From: Diphasiastrum complanatum
Taxonomy: Eukaryota; Streptophyta; Lycopodiopsida; Lycopodiales; Lycopodiaceae
Length of the DNA: 64,000 nucleotides
Direction of reading: 5' to 3'
NCBI GenBank assembly: GCA_029204225.1
Contig: CM055108.1
Location: forward strand, 17,101,125-17,165,124
Part shown: in pieces, positions 10,585 through 22,118 of the stretch
Layout of the letters: each line of letters begins with the position of its first letter
How positions within the stretch are numbered: position 1 is the first letter of the stretch
Program-made: the position numbers and the translations under genes
Notes under the pieces: generated by a model
Databases searched by the model: none
What the model was told of the DNA's origin: nothing
The model's input: the letters and a program-made list of their open reading frames with translations, nothing else

Positions 10585-11264
10585 TGTAAAAATTACAGCA
10601 AATAAGGATCCTAAAACACTTGAAATGATGAGGGAAACAATAGATATGATTTCATAAGATTAGCACAAGTTCAACCATCAAAATCCATCAAAAATCTATG
10701 CTTGAACCTCACTAAATGGCCCAAATCCTTGAAGAAGGCTTCACACGTGTGAAAGTACGGCCTCCCACAGTCTGAGTACTGTACACCAGACCTACATTCA
10801 ATCCTATAATCATTAGTAATCACAAGTACTCAAACAATTATGAACATAGAGAGCAATTGCACCATTATGAGAGAAAAAACATGAAATTGCTTGATTGATT
10901 TTGGTGAGATATCATCACCTATATATACATGATCCATCACGGTTTTGGGCAGGTATGAGTAGCCCTAAACCTATCCCTAATGCTAATTTTGGTGGATCTT
11001 TCATCCCTACCAAGTTAGGGTTGGAATCTTGGAGATCCCTCAACAATGCAAAATTACCAAAAATAGCTCCTATTTTTTCTCCCTTGTATCTAAGCATAAT
11101 TTGGACTCATTCCAAAGGTTCTAACACTTAGATCTACTTGAGAACATCCTTATGAATGGAATCCTATGCTATTTGGCACGTGTGACAAGCCACATCATGA
11201 CCATCTAACTATTTACAAGTCATATGACCAAAACTAGTCAAGCTAGAATTGTGAATTTTTAACA
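10585..11264 (-). repeat. 5' LTR of intact Copia
   Basis: 680 bases, about 98-99% identical by eye to 5092-5773. It should contain the promoter (minus strand), with a TATA-like tatatata near 10919-10926. Confidence 0.93.
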
Positions 11265-11269
11265 TAGAT
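11265..11269. other. Target-site duplication, right copy
   Basis: TAGAT, matching 5087-5091. Confidence 0.85.
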
Positions 11270-11435
11270 CCTGAAATTTGAAGAAGTCGGAGACTTCGAG
11301 CACTTTGAAGTTGAAACTAGTCGTGATTCACTGATATGAATTCATATGGAGTCGATCTGTCCAGAAAAGCTACTGCTTCATTCCGCGATCAGACATCCTC
11401 TGAACTACAGATGGCTACTGCTAATCTGGTACTAA
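11270..11435 (-). mobile_element. Decayed Copia leader and degenerate primer-binding site
   Basis: On the minus strand an LTR (11890-11436) is followed by TTAGTACCAGATTAGC, a weak match to TGGTATCAGAGC, and then leader sequence shared with 3385-3600. The intact Copia interrupted this leader at 11264. A leader downstream of an LTR that itself follows a pol gene suggests two elements sharing this LTR. Confidence 0.5.
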
Positions 11436-11890
11436 TTTATGAATAGTAGATAATGTCAAATGATAGCAGAAGTATATCTACTTATGAATTAAGCAAGCAT
11501 CACAACATTCAGAGATTGCATACATTGAGCAGAAGAATTGTTACTTGTCTATATTACCAAAATCAAGTATACAACAATGATATTTTTGAGCGTTGTCTGT
11601 TTTCTAGATCAGTGCGTTGGTGCATGAGAGGTATTCTCTCTTACGAATAGAAACTAGCTATTGCTAATTCTATGTAAGTATGAGTGTGGTGATGTGTGTC
11701 TGCTATTGCATGACTTACACTCATCCACAACTTCCACACACATTCTATATTTTTTTTTTCTCCTTTTCTATATCTTATCTGCATCTGATCTCCAATACAT
11801 ATAGCATGCTTGGTCTTATTACAAAAACTAATTAGCTAAGCATTACAAGATAGTTTAAGCTAAAACATCAGCTAACTACATGTGCTGGTA
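11436..11890 (-). mobile_element. LTR of decayed Copia (minus orientation)
   Basis: Direct repeat partner of 15076-15301 (shared attgcatacattgagcag, accaaaatcaagtatacaac, gtatgagtgtgg). Related in inverted orientation to 3018-3384. The start on the minus strand (near 11890) is approximate. The ORF at 11453-11650 is not coding. Confidence 0.65.
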
Positions 11891-12189
11891 CTTTGCTTGG
11901 CTATGTGGCTTAACGGCTGAGTCGTGACATTCAAACTATCACGCTCGTCAAGCCTGGATCTCAAAGTCGACGTACTCGACATTTGACGTGGCTACTCGAC
12001 TTTTGACTTTGGCACATTGTTGGGGTTGAGTCCTCGTCGGTCACTTCGGTGACTTCGGACATTTTGGAGACTTCGGCCTTTGGGAACTGGTTTGCCTTTG
12101 TTTTCTTTGTTGTCTTCGGGGCCTTCGGCCACTTCAGCTGAGTCTGGACTTCCTCACATGATGATTGGACAGTTATGGTCTGCTTTCTG
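11891..12189 (-). other. 3' region of decayed Copia with repeated acttcgg words
   Basis: Continues in frame from the broken RNase H on the minus strand as a Lys/Pro/Thr-rich tail that replaces the normal pol C-terminus, then runs into stops. The plus strand carries many acttcgg/ccttcgg and actcgac heptamers between about 11970 and 12140. No gene is supported. Confidence 0.4.
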
Positions 12190-14970
12190 CTAATCCATAT
12201 AACAACTGCATTGGCTACTATTGTGCATTCTCCTAAAACACTTTTGGAATCATCTTTGATTGATGCCCAACTTGCATCACTGTAGGACTCTATTTGAAGT
12301 CCTGCATTTTGAGAATAGCAGAGTCCATAGTCCTTTGTGCTCTACAGGTACTGTAGAATTCCCTTGGCAATTTTCCAATGTGTCAAACCTGGATTAATAT
12401 TAAATTGGCTCAATTTGAACACTGCATAGGCAATGTCTGGCCTTGTATTGTCTGCCAAGTACATCAAAGAACCAATAAGCCTTTTGTAAGGCTTATGTTG
12501 CATAGCTTGTCGTTCTGCATCATCTTTGGGACAGTCTTCACTTGTCAGTATTGTGCCAGAGACCATAGGAGTATGCACTCCCTTGCAATCTGTCATGTCG
12601 AAATCATCCATGATCTTTTGAATGTACCTTGATTGGTGTAGATATAATTTCCCACCTTCAAGATCTCTGTCGATCTACAAATCCAGGTAGCACGTTGCTT
12701 CTACTAGGTCCAATATTTCAAAGTGCTTTGAAATATCCTGCTTCACCTATGTAATCAGATTATCGTTCCTTGACAAGATCGGTGTGTCGTCCACATAGAC
12801 ACCTATGATGAGGATTTTTCCATCTATGACCTTTACATAAACATTGTAATCGGCCATCAGAGGCTAAAAGCCCAAGGATCTGAGAGCATGATCTTTTTTC
12901 TTGTACCACTATCTGGCAAACTGTTTGAGTCCATAAATGCTTCTCTGCATTTTGCAGGCATAGTCAAGAAATGAGTCACAAGTAAACCTGGTGGCTGGTC
13001 CATATAGACTTCTTCCTTTGGATTACCATGGAGAAAGGTTGTCTTCTCATCTATAATATGGATTTTCATATTGTAGGCTGCTCCATAAGCAAACAATATG
13101 CGTATTGATGTATGCTTTACAATAGGAGAGAAAGTTTCAGTATAGTCGATGCCATACTTTTGCTAGAAACCTTTAGCAACAAGCCTGGCTTTGTATCTTG
13201 ATACATTGCCATCCGGTCCATACTTGTATTTGTAGATCCATTGACACTTGATAGTCTTTCTCTCAGCTAGTACTGGTTCAAGAGTCCAGACCTTGTTTGC
13301 TTGCATGGAGCTCATTTCTTCCTCCATTGCATTTATCCATTTGTCCTTGTCGGGACTATCGATGGCTTCTTCATAAGTTTGTGCTTCACCACCGAATTCA
13401 CAAAACTCTTCGGTTGTGGAAGTTGAGCTGTCAGGCACAAATCTGACTGGTGCTCTTCTTTCTCTTGTTGATCTCCTTGGAGATTGTGCAAACACTTCGA
13501 TGGCTTTGTCTTTGTCGAGTGTCTTACCTTTGTTGACTGCAGAGCTGTTGTGTGTAGTAGGTGTCCTGGGTACAGGCTGTATGTCGACTGTTCATCGTCT
13601 GAACTGTCACTCGGTCCATCTGGAGTTCGAACATCTTCATCTGGATGCTCAGGGTCTGCTCCCTCTGTCGATGTCGGCAGGTTGTAGTACTGCTTGTCAA
13701 GAACTTCATAGCCAATTGGATATTCGTTAGCCATTGTTCTTACTTCATCGAATCTGACATCTCTGACGGTCTTTACCTGATTGGTCTCTGGCATATAGAT
13801 CTTGTAGTATGATGAATGAATATCATATCCTACAAGGTATCCTTGCTCGACTTTTCATCCAGCTTCTTTCGAAGCTTGTCAAGTTTGTGTGCATATGCAA
13901 CACATCCAAAGACACGTACATGATCCAAATTAGGCTTGTTACTCCACCACACTTCATGTGGATTAGTGTGAGAAATGCCTGATTTGCATGTCCTATTCTG
14001 TAGGTAGGCAGCCATAGCTACTACTTCAGCCCATAATGATCTTGATGCCTTTGAGTAGGCCATCATGCATCTTGCTGCCTCCACGAGAGTTCCGTTCTTT
14101 CTCTCAAGTACGCCATTATGTCGTGGCGTACAGGTTGTTCTCTTCTTGTGAAGGATGCCTTGACTTGTATAGAAGTCGGCAAAATGATTAGACATGTACT
14201 CTCCTCCTCTATCGGTTCTAATCTGCTTGATCTTCTTTTCTGTCCACTTCTCAACCCAGTTCACATACTCTGTGAACTTATCAAGAGCTTTAGATTTGTT
14301 GTGGATGACTTAGACAACAACAAACTTACTGAAATCATCGATGAAGGTGATGTAGTATTTTGATCCTCCCACAGAGAGTATGTCAAAGGGTCCACGGAGT
14401 GTACCAACTCCAAGAGCTTTATTGCTCTGAAGGAATCTCTGGTAAAGGGTGTACGCGACATCTTGCCTTTGATGCATGCATCACAATATGTCGACAAACT
14501 GGTTGCATTTTTTATGCTAACTCCTATGATTGATCCATGCTGGCTTGCTTTGTACAAAGCCATTGGTTTCATATGACACAGTCTCCTGTGCCATAGAACA
14601 TCCATCGACTCATGGACTTGATGAGCCTGCTCTGTCGGCAGGTGTATCTTTAGATGATACAGGTGGCCTTTACATCTTCCATGAGTGATTAGTGTACTAG
14701 TGCTAGCATCAACTACATTGCATGCTTCATTGGTGAATACCACCCGCATGCCTGCATCTGCTATCCTTGCAATTGATAGTAGATCCTTTTGCAATGTAGG
14801 CACATATGGGACATTGTCCAATCTTCAATCTCTGGCATTGGTGTTGAGCCATAGCACTCTAGTTCCACTCCATTTCCACTCACTTCATGTCTTGATCCAT
14901 CTCCAAGAATTATGTATCTGGAGGAATCAGATTGTCAAAAGTCATCAATGATCTGTCTGGTTGTAACAAA
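12190..14970 (-). pseudogene. Decayed Copia pol (protease, integrase, RT, RNase H)
   Basis: Read from 14970 downward: a protease-region LGDGSRHEVSGNG block (about 14910-14860), a VPTLQKDLLSI stretch (14810), pre-integrase with zinc-binding His/Cys residues (14600-14480), integrase core RTDRGGEY and PRHNGVLERKNGT (14220-14080), an integrase C-terminal region, RT with KARLVAKGF (13190-13163) and ENMKIHIIDEKTTFLHG (about 13090-13040), and RNase H YSDASWA (12290). It is broken by several frameshifts and stops (for example near 14261, 13830, 13163 and 12850). Gag is absent. Closest in this window to the integrase fragment at 43795-44275. Confidence 0.85.
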
Positions 14971-15075
14971 ATGTGATGTTGCACTTCTTGAAAGTCGATT
15001 GAGGATGTAGCACATACATCAATGCACAAATAAGCAATCACTTCGAAGTCGGAGCTAGTTGTGATTCACTAATAT

Positions 15076-15301
15076 GATTGCATACATTGAGCAGAATAAT
15101 TGTTAATTGTCTATATTACCAAAATCAAGTATACAACAATGATCCTTTTAAGCGTTGTTTGTTTTCCAGATCAACGCGTTGGCGCAAGAGAGGTATTTTT
15201 CCTCACGAATAGAAACTAGCTACTACTAATTCTATGTAAGTATGAGTGTGGAGATGTGTGTCTGCTACTGCATGACTTACACTCATCCACTACTTCCACA
15301 C
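15076..15301 (-). mobile_element. 5' LTR remnant of decayed Copia
   Basis: Matches 11515-11744. It ends abruptly at 15301, where LTR sequence of the next element starts, so its upstream part is missing. The adjoining leader (14971-15075) has lost about 160 bases relative to the copy at 11320-11515. Confidence 0.65.
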
Positions 15302-15975
15302 AGCTCCTTGATCATGATGGTTTTCTTGAGTGATGCCCCTATGATCATGCCCTTCCATTCATATTGTGTGTGGTTGTGGATTTAGAGTGGATTAGTTTTC
15401 TTGCTTTCCTAGTTGTGGATTAGATTTCATGTTTTTTGTGGATTAATGTAGGAGCCAGCATTCAAGTAAACTAAATAGGCTAGAAATGTGGCATAAATCT
15501 TGCATATTCTCTAACATTCTAGTTCTTGATGTTCTTGGGATGTCCAAGAATCAAAAGACTGGTTGGTTTCTTGATTCTTGGACTTCTAACATGCTGTAGA
15601 TTAGTTTTTGTTTCTTGTTTTGTCAATTTATGCAAGTAAAGTAGTGTAGGATCTGATTTTAGTTCATTTTGCAGCAAAGTAGAAGTAGGAATCCATCGTT
15701 GTTCAACTGAGCAGTAACATAGATCATTTGTTGAACGCATTGGCTTGCATTTTGGTTGATTATGCATGTGCATTCAATTCAAGAGTGACCCATCTGGATG
15801 TCCTCTGACAGGCAGGACAATACTACAATGATTATCTGCCCCTTCTGCCTAATTTGGGCCTTAAAACAAGGAAGGTAATGTCAAGAGGTGCCCACAGTCT
15901 CTGCTGATAGGCAGAAGAAGAAAGAAACAAAAAAAAACTAGTTAACAAATTCTATAGGCTCTGAAGATGTCAACA
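15302..15975 (+). repeat. 5' LTR, truncated at left
   Basis: About 95% or better identity by eye to the 3' part of 20997-22118, starting at agctccttgatcatgatgg. Its beginning was lost where it joins the decayed Copia LTR. Confidence 0.8.
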
Positions 15976-15992
15976 TTTGGCATCGTTGCTGC
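15976..15992 (+). other. Primer-binding site, degenerate TGGCGCCGTTGCC type
   Basis: After LTR end ...gtcaaca comes TTTGGCATCGTTGCTGC, which resembles the TTGGCGCCGTTGCCG site at 37856. Such sites are used by Athila/Tat-type Gypsy elements. Confidence 0.6.
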
Positions 15993-16309
15993 TTGAGCTC
16001 CACACCTCATAAACCCACACCTGCTGCAACAGTGTTCTTGAATAGATCCATACCAGTTCTAGTCTGTAGTCTAACTTGCAAACGAACTACCCTACCTACA
16101 AAACGACCTACAAGAAACAACAATCGCAGGCAAATAGACTTGCTTGCAAATCCGTCCGAAAACCAACTTGCTTGCACCTGAACCTGCAAACCAACCAGCA
16201 AGCTACAATAACTGCAAACACAAGCGATCAGACTTGCTTTAGTATTAAACTGCAAAATCGAAACCCAAACCCACCAACCATACTCCTTCAGCCGTCCCGT
16301 CATGCTCCA

Positions 16310-17135
16310 TTTCTTTCATATATCAGCCAACGCTTTCCTTCATATATCAGTCGACGCTTCCCTTCAAATCTTAACCGACACTTCCCTTCAAAACTCAACC
16401 GACCCTTCCCTTCATATCTCAGCCCACGCTTTTCTTCATATCTCAGCCGACGCTTTCCTTCATATCTCAACCGACGCTTCCATTCAAATCTCAAACGACG
16501 CTTTTCTTTCAAATCTCAACCAACGATTTTTTTGCAAATCTCAACTGACGCTTTTTTTTTTTCAAATCTCAACCGACGATTTTTTTCAAATCTCAACCGA
16601 CGCTTTTTTTTCAAATCTCAATCGATGTTTTTTTTTTCCAAATCTCAACCGACGCTTTTTTTTTCAAATCTCAACCGACGCTTTTTTTCAAATCTCAACC
16701 GACGCTTTTTTTTTCAAATCTCAACCGACAATTTTTTTTCAGATCTCGACCGACGGGTTCGCGTCAGATCTTGACCGACGAGTTTTTGATCAGATCTCGA
16801 CCGACGGGTTCACGTCAGATCTCGATCGACGGGTTCACGTCAGATCTCGACCGACAGGTTTTCAATCAGATCTCGACCGACGGGTTCACCTCAGATCTCG
16901 ACCGACGGATTCGCGTTAGATCTCGACCGACGGGTTCGCGTCAAATTTTGACCGACAGGTTCGCGTCAAATCTTGACCGATGGGTTTTCAATTAGATCTC
17001 GATCGATGGGTTCGCGTCAGATCTCGACTGATGGGTTTACGTCAGATCTCGACCAACGAGTTTGTGTCAGATCTCGACCAACGGTTCTGGGTCCAATCTC
17101 GACCGACGGGATTCCTCACCATCTCAACTAACCAA
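16310..17135 (+). repeat. Minisatellite, about 24-29 bp unit, roughly 30 copies
   Basis: Units of the form ttcaaatctcaaccgacgctt (16310-16740) change into units of the form cagatctcgaccgacgggttcgcgt (16740-17130). Shared core TCTCRACCGACG. The first part carries growing T runs. Because many units are 24 bases long, reading frames stay open across it in several frames and give octapeptide-like repeats; I treat those frames as a by-product and not as genes. Confidence 0.9.
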
Positions 17136-17342
17136 CTCCATGCCAGACCACAGAACTTTTAAATGACACCTCTGATTGGCATTTCGACTGAACCACCATC
17201 TCTCCAAAGCCTTAGAGGCTGAAAAAAATAAAAAATAAAACTCATACCACTAGAAAGCAATTTTCATACTGAGTCTCCACCTTCACTTCCTTCAACACCC
17301 TAAAAAATCCAAAAACACCAAAAACACATACCAAACACAAAA

Positions 17343-18710
17343 ATGACACAACAGTACCCAATGGCCGACAATACAGATTCTAAAATCCCCGAAGATTATC
17401 CATACGAGATCAGGTCCCCTGTAGCTGAACAAAGAGACGTCATAGGTTCTACCGAATGCGGTCCCAAATACACGAGCCATCCACAAACCCATTTGAGGGA
17501 CAAGAACCTGATAGAGCTGAGTCCTCATGCGCACGACCTGAATTTTATGGTGCTGAACCCTCACAGGCCAGAACCAACCTTAATGGAGTCTCTGCTACCC
17601 ACAATGCCCATCATGAGGGACGTACATCCAAGCTAGATCTACCAAAGTTTGACGATAGTTCGGACCCTCAAAGATTTTTGCAAATCTTTGAGAATGCATG
17701 TGATGTGTATGGCGAAACATCTCCCGATGCTATGGTCCAACTGTTTTTGATGACCATGATCTCTAAAGCACGTAATTGGTTTTTCCACCTTGATCGTGAA
17801 GATAAGACAGACTGGTCAATCTTGAAAGAGTCCTTTATCAAGCGTTTTAAGTCCTTTCGCTTGATCGAGAGTCCTTTTGTCAAATTGAGTAACATCAAGA
17901 TGGCAAAGGATGAACGTGTACGAGACTATATCGAGCGTTTCAAATGCCTCAAAAGTCAAGTACAGAAACAGCCCTCTAAACATATGCTCATCATCTGGTT
18001 CTTAGTCGGCCTTCCAAGATGGATTAGACGCAAGCTTAAATCAAATGACGAATATATGAGCCTCAAATTAGCTATGTCTGATGCCATCAAGGAAGAAGAC
18101 GAAGGATCAGATGTTGACGAATCTAGATAAAGAAGAGCACCATGTGCTCCTGTCCATGAGTCAAAGCCGATCGAGAACACCCAAGATCAGCTTTGGAAAT
18201 CACAATTGGAGTTGCTTTATAAGCAACACCAACTTCAAATGGAGAAACTCACCAATGAATTTCAAACTACTCTGAAGTCTATCCAAAGCAGTATGCTTGG
18301 TTAACCAAACACTGCACATGTACCTTATAAACAAAAACCAATGTGGTGCCCACACTGCCGGGCTACGCATCCTGCTGATGCTTGTCCTTCATATCGGCCT
18401 ATCCAAGCATACAGCTCAACAATATGGAGAACAATCATCACAGTCTGAAAATGCCTTGACTTATCATGAATATCCACCTGAAAGTCCGAAACCATTAGCC
18501 ATACAAGATGACTATGATGTTATACAAGGGCCATTGCACACTAGATGTTTCATCCGTGGTGAAACTGGCCACCTCATGGTTGATTGTCCAGTCAAGATCA
18601 AGTACCATGCTGAGTGTCATGACTGTATCAGAAAACACAGTTTCAAAGACTGTCTGAAACAACCAACTAAGATCCTACCTGCCCGTCACATCAGTTATGA
18701 ATCACAATAG
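17343..18710 (+). pseudogene. Gypsy-type gag with zinc knuckles, broken
   Basis: The capsid-like core is open at 17456-18130 (224 codons): KLDLPKFDDSSDPQRFL near residue 58, ARNWFFHL, then W-x-x-LKESFIKRF and a later DYIERFK block, the pattern of the Retrotrans_gag family. An upstream start at 17343 is in another frame, so a frameshift near 17456 is likely. Downstream of the stop at 18128 the same frame continues as a coiled-coil-like Gln/Leu stretch and a CPHC-x3-H-x4-C knuckle (about 18353-18391). Another frame at 18297-18710 holds one knuckle lacking its second Cys and one complete CHDC-x3-H-x4-C. It would form the particle shell and bind RNA; no enzyme domains follow. Confidence 0.75.
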
Positions 18711-20996
18711 GATCCTCACGACAACAACACGAGCACCATAGCAACCAATAGTTAAACCTGCTGCTCAATCAAGAAGTTTCTTGTAAACTTCTACATCACC
18801 GTCCAATACACCAGCTCCATAATGCAAAAGACACTAATATGAAATGAGTCCTTGTTGAAAGAAAAGCGAAACCAATATTCCATCATCTGCTACAATGTCC
18901 AATCAAGAGCAACCTCCAAAGGGAATTGACAGTTTTTCTCCCCTTCTACAACCTCAAATCTATTTGTCTTTCCACATGCTGATAAGATTTCCAATGTGCC
19001 AATACACAATATTTCTCGGATTCGGAAATCCAGAGATTCGGTTCTGAATCTCTTGTTCACAGAGGTCCTCAGGACATAGTACCTCAATAATACCTGCATC
19101 TCAAGCTATATCTTACAACATCTGCTATCAATTATGGTAGATTTTATCGTCACCCACCCTGTCTTGTTTTGACAAGGGCATGTTAGAATAAGTTTCATCA
19201 CTCTACAAACAATTGAAATACTGCAACTATCAAGGTACATTATCAATGTTGATGAATTCAAGTTTTGTTAGACAAGTACACTACAGTTCTCACTCTTTGT
19301 ACTATTTGTATATTTCCTTGTTTTTCTTCATTTCTAGTGTGTGATTGATTTTTGCATGAGAAATAGCGACTGCACGAGAGTCTTATGTAGAGCATCTCAC
19401 AAACACATTTTCATTCATCTATCCATCTTCAGATTACCTTGTACAACAGTTTAGGATTTTTGAGAAATATGAGAAGTACATGTCAAATTAGAGTTGATTC
19501 CTGCATCTCATTGTCATATTATTTTTTGAGTCAACTACAACAAGATCGAAACAAATTTAGTTAAAAAATTTTCAATCTTGAGTCCAGTCGCATGTTCAAT
19601 GAGTTTCAACTACGTGTTCCACACGCCGATCCAATCCTGAGCATGAACAATCACCAGCAATAACATTCCCACCAATAGATTTTGGGGGTGGGGGGAGAGT
19701 GGATTTGCTTGAATCCACTGGAGCAGTTGCGCTGCCAGCAACAACATAAGCAAGATCGACAGCCAAGGTCACAAGTCTAATATGAAAAAGACAAGGTAAA
19801 GAAGGCAGAAAATCAGAAGAAGTACCCCAGTCACGACGAAGATCCTTCGGAAAGTGAAACACAAGCATTGGGAAATCAGTCTCCTTCTTCAACCAACCTC
19901 TCGTCATACATATGCATCCATTCTCATGCCTATTGCCCACACCATCTACCGTTGTCACTATCACCCTTCCTTCCATCTGTTTGTTTATCATTAGCTTACT
20001 GTTCTTCTGAGAAATCCCTAGTTTTTATAGTCCTACCGAAGCAGTTGAAAGATCATTGCAAATGTCTTGCCGAGACCAATTGCCACCTACAATGGTTGAT
20101 CAGCCAAAAGAAGACCTACAAAAGTAGGCGAAGCAGCTAGAAGACATCAGAAATTAAGCAAAGAAGCTAAGGAGGAAAGGACAAAACTTAAGCAACAAAT
20201 GAGTCAGATCAATCTTGATCAAAAGAAACTCTCTGGAGTAATGATAGTTGAATCCCCTCTTATGAAGCCCAAAGAGATCCAAAAGTAACAGATCAAAAGA
20301 AAGAGCTGCAGAAAATAAAGATGAAGACAACCGTGAATCTGCAAATAAAGCAAGCTCCTCACCCAGCAAGTGGTGGTCAAAGCTCGACATTGCAAGGGTC
20401 CAAGACTGCACTGTAGAACTATCGATTCCTTCACCCTACCACCAAGCCTTCATCATGTTTCCTTACCATTACCAAATCGTCCATCTAAAACTGTTCCTAC
20501 CACCAATTTTGATAAATCCATCCCCTTGAGACTGATAATCAAAGTTTGTGCAACTTGCAGATCAAAGGTTTTCCTTGAGACTGGAACTTCAATTGAGAGA
20601 AGAACCAGGGAAACACCCAGAGGCAAATGGAGGATACAGACCTCCCAGAAGATAGAATCTGCCAAGAAACCAAAGATGAAACCGTCAATGGCAGATACAA
20701 GTGATAAGAAAGAGACATGAAGAAAGCACTTGAGCATGCATATTGTGAAGCTGCTGAGAGCTCTCCAATTTTGAGAATGTCAACCACCTATAACAATAAG
20801 ACATTCTAATCCAATTGCAACAATTTGTGAGAAACATTTTTGTGATAAAGACTAGCGACAATAAGCACTTGGTTTTATGTAAGCGAATGAGGATCTATGC
20901 TTTTCCAGGTGACAATTAAAAATGCCAATGCAAAGCGAAGCGACATCGTCCAATATGAGTTGCAGTGGGTCCCGCAACACATTAGGGGTGGGATGA
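18711..20996 (+). other. Internal 3' region of gag-only element, no gene recognised
   Basis: About 2.3 kb without a recognisable domain. Fragments at 20090-20260 translate to Lys/Glu/Gln-rich coiled-coil-like stretches, and 19596-19991 has a 131-codon minus-strand frame without motifs. The last 120 bases (words like gtaagcgaatgaggatctatgcttttccag) recur in the element at 36.16-36.22 kb. It ends in gtgggtcccgcaacacattaggggtgggatga just before the LTR. Confidence 0.5.
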
Positions 20997-22118
20997 TGTT
21001 GGCTGATTCTCCAAGATACTCGGACAAAGCAACTCAAGAGCACCTCTCACCTTAGACCGAGGAGGTATCTGATAAGACAAGACCAACGAAGACTAAGAGC
21101 CGAGTATGAGAGCCGAGAAATGCTAGTTAGGAATGGCAAGCAAGAACTGTGTAAGCCTCGTGGTGAATCCCGGAAGATGTAATGACCATGTAGGAACTAG
21201 TATTTCTAAGCAAAATGTAGTAAATGCAAGTAGACCCCTCTTAAAGAAAGTAGAGTGAACCACCTTTTGATGGTGACCTCTAGTGGAGGGCATTATTCCA
21301 CTTGTAATTTGTGAAATGTGGAAATTCCACTAGGATGCCACCTAAGGAGCTCTCTTGCTTATTTAAGAGACTCCCTCTTTGTGAAGAGGAGCATTTTGTG
21401 TATTGTATCAACTCCATGCTGAAATGAGAAGAGCCTCCATGAGTTAGATGCATCCATTGAGCTCCTTGATCATGATGGTTTTCTTGAGTGATGCCCCTAT
21501 GATCATGTCCTTCCATTCATATTGTGTGTGGTTGTGGATTTAGAGTGGATTAGTTTTCTTGCTTTCCTAGTTGTCGATTAGATTTCATGTTTTCTTGTGG
21601 ATTAATGTAGGAGCCAACATTCAAGTACACTAAATAGGCTAGAAATGTGGCATAAATCTTGCATATTCTTTAACATTCTAGTTCTTGATGTTCTTGGGAT
21701 GTCCAAGAATCATAAGACTGGTTGGTTTCTTGACTCTTGAACTTCTAACATGCTGTAGATTAGTTTTTGTTTCTTGTTTTGTCAATTTATGCAAGTAAAG
21801 TAGTGTAGGATCTGATTTTAGTTCATTTTGCAGCAAAGTAGAAGTAGGAATTTATTGTTGTTCAACTGAGCAGTAACGTAGATAATTTGTTGAACGCATT
21901 GGCTTGCATTTTGGTTGATTATGCATGTGCATTCAGTTCAAGAGTGACCCATCCGGATGTCCTCTGATAGGCATGACAATACTACAATGATTATCTGCTC
22001 CTTCTGCCTAATTTGGGCCTTAAAACAAGAAAGGTAATCTCAAGAAGTGCCCACAGTCTGAAGAAAGAAACAAAGAAAAACTAGTTAACAGATTTTATAG
22101 GCTCTGATGATGTCAACA
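20997..22118 (+). repeat. 3' LTR of gag-only element (1,122 bp)
   Basis: Begins TGTTGGCTGATTC after a purine-rich aggggtgggatga and ends gatgtcaaca. The last 660 bases repeat at 15302-15975. TATA-like and polyadenylation positions were not resolved. Confidence 0.75.

Larger units (their letters stand above)
5092..11264 (-). mobile_element. Intact Copia LTR retrotransposon (6.17 kb)
   Basis: All parts are present in order on the minus strand: 5' LTR (11264-10585), primer-binding site, leader, one uninterrupted gag-pol frame (9774-5788), polypurine tract and 3' LTR (5773-5092), flanked by TAGAT duplications. The LTRs differ by about seven substitutions and two one-base indels over 680 bases by eye, so the insertion is recent on an evolutionary scale. 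It lies inside the leader or flank of an older Copia copy (sequence resumes at 11270). It is a single-ORF Copia of the general plant type with UBN2-like gag; I do not assign a named lineage. Confidence 0.95.
15302..22118 (+). mobile_element. Non-autonomous gag-only Gypsy-like LTR element
   Basis: A direct repeat (15302-15975 and 21457-22118, both ending gatgtcaaca) bounds a region with a primer-binding-like site after the left copy and a purine tract before the right LTR. The right LTR is full length (20997-22118) and the left one has lost about 450 bases at its 5' end. Gag with zinc knuckles is present, but no protease, RT or integrase was found in the 6.8 kb, so replication would need enzymes from another element. 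A minisatellite fills much of the leader. Confidence 0.75.

Noticed and set aside
16076-16919. 232- and 205-codon frames across the minisatellite
   Set aside because: The 24-base unit keeps several frames open at once, giving different peptides in each. No frame shows a domain, and gag starts only at about 17.4 kb.
19596-19991. 131-codon minus-strand frame as a host gene
   Set aside because: No recognisable domain, no splice partner exons, and it lies inside the gag-only element in antisense to it.
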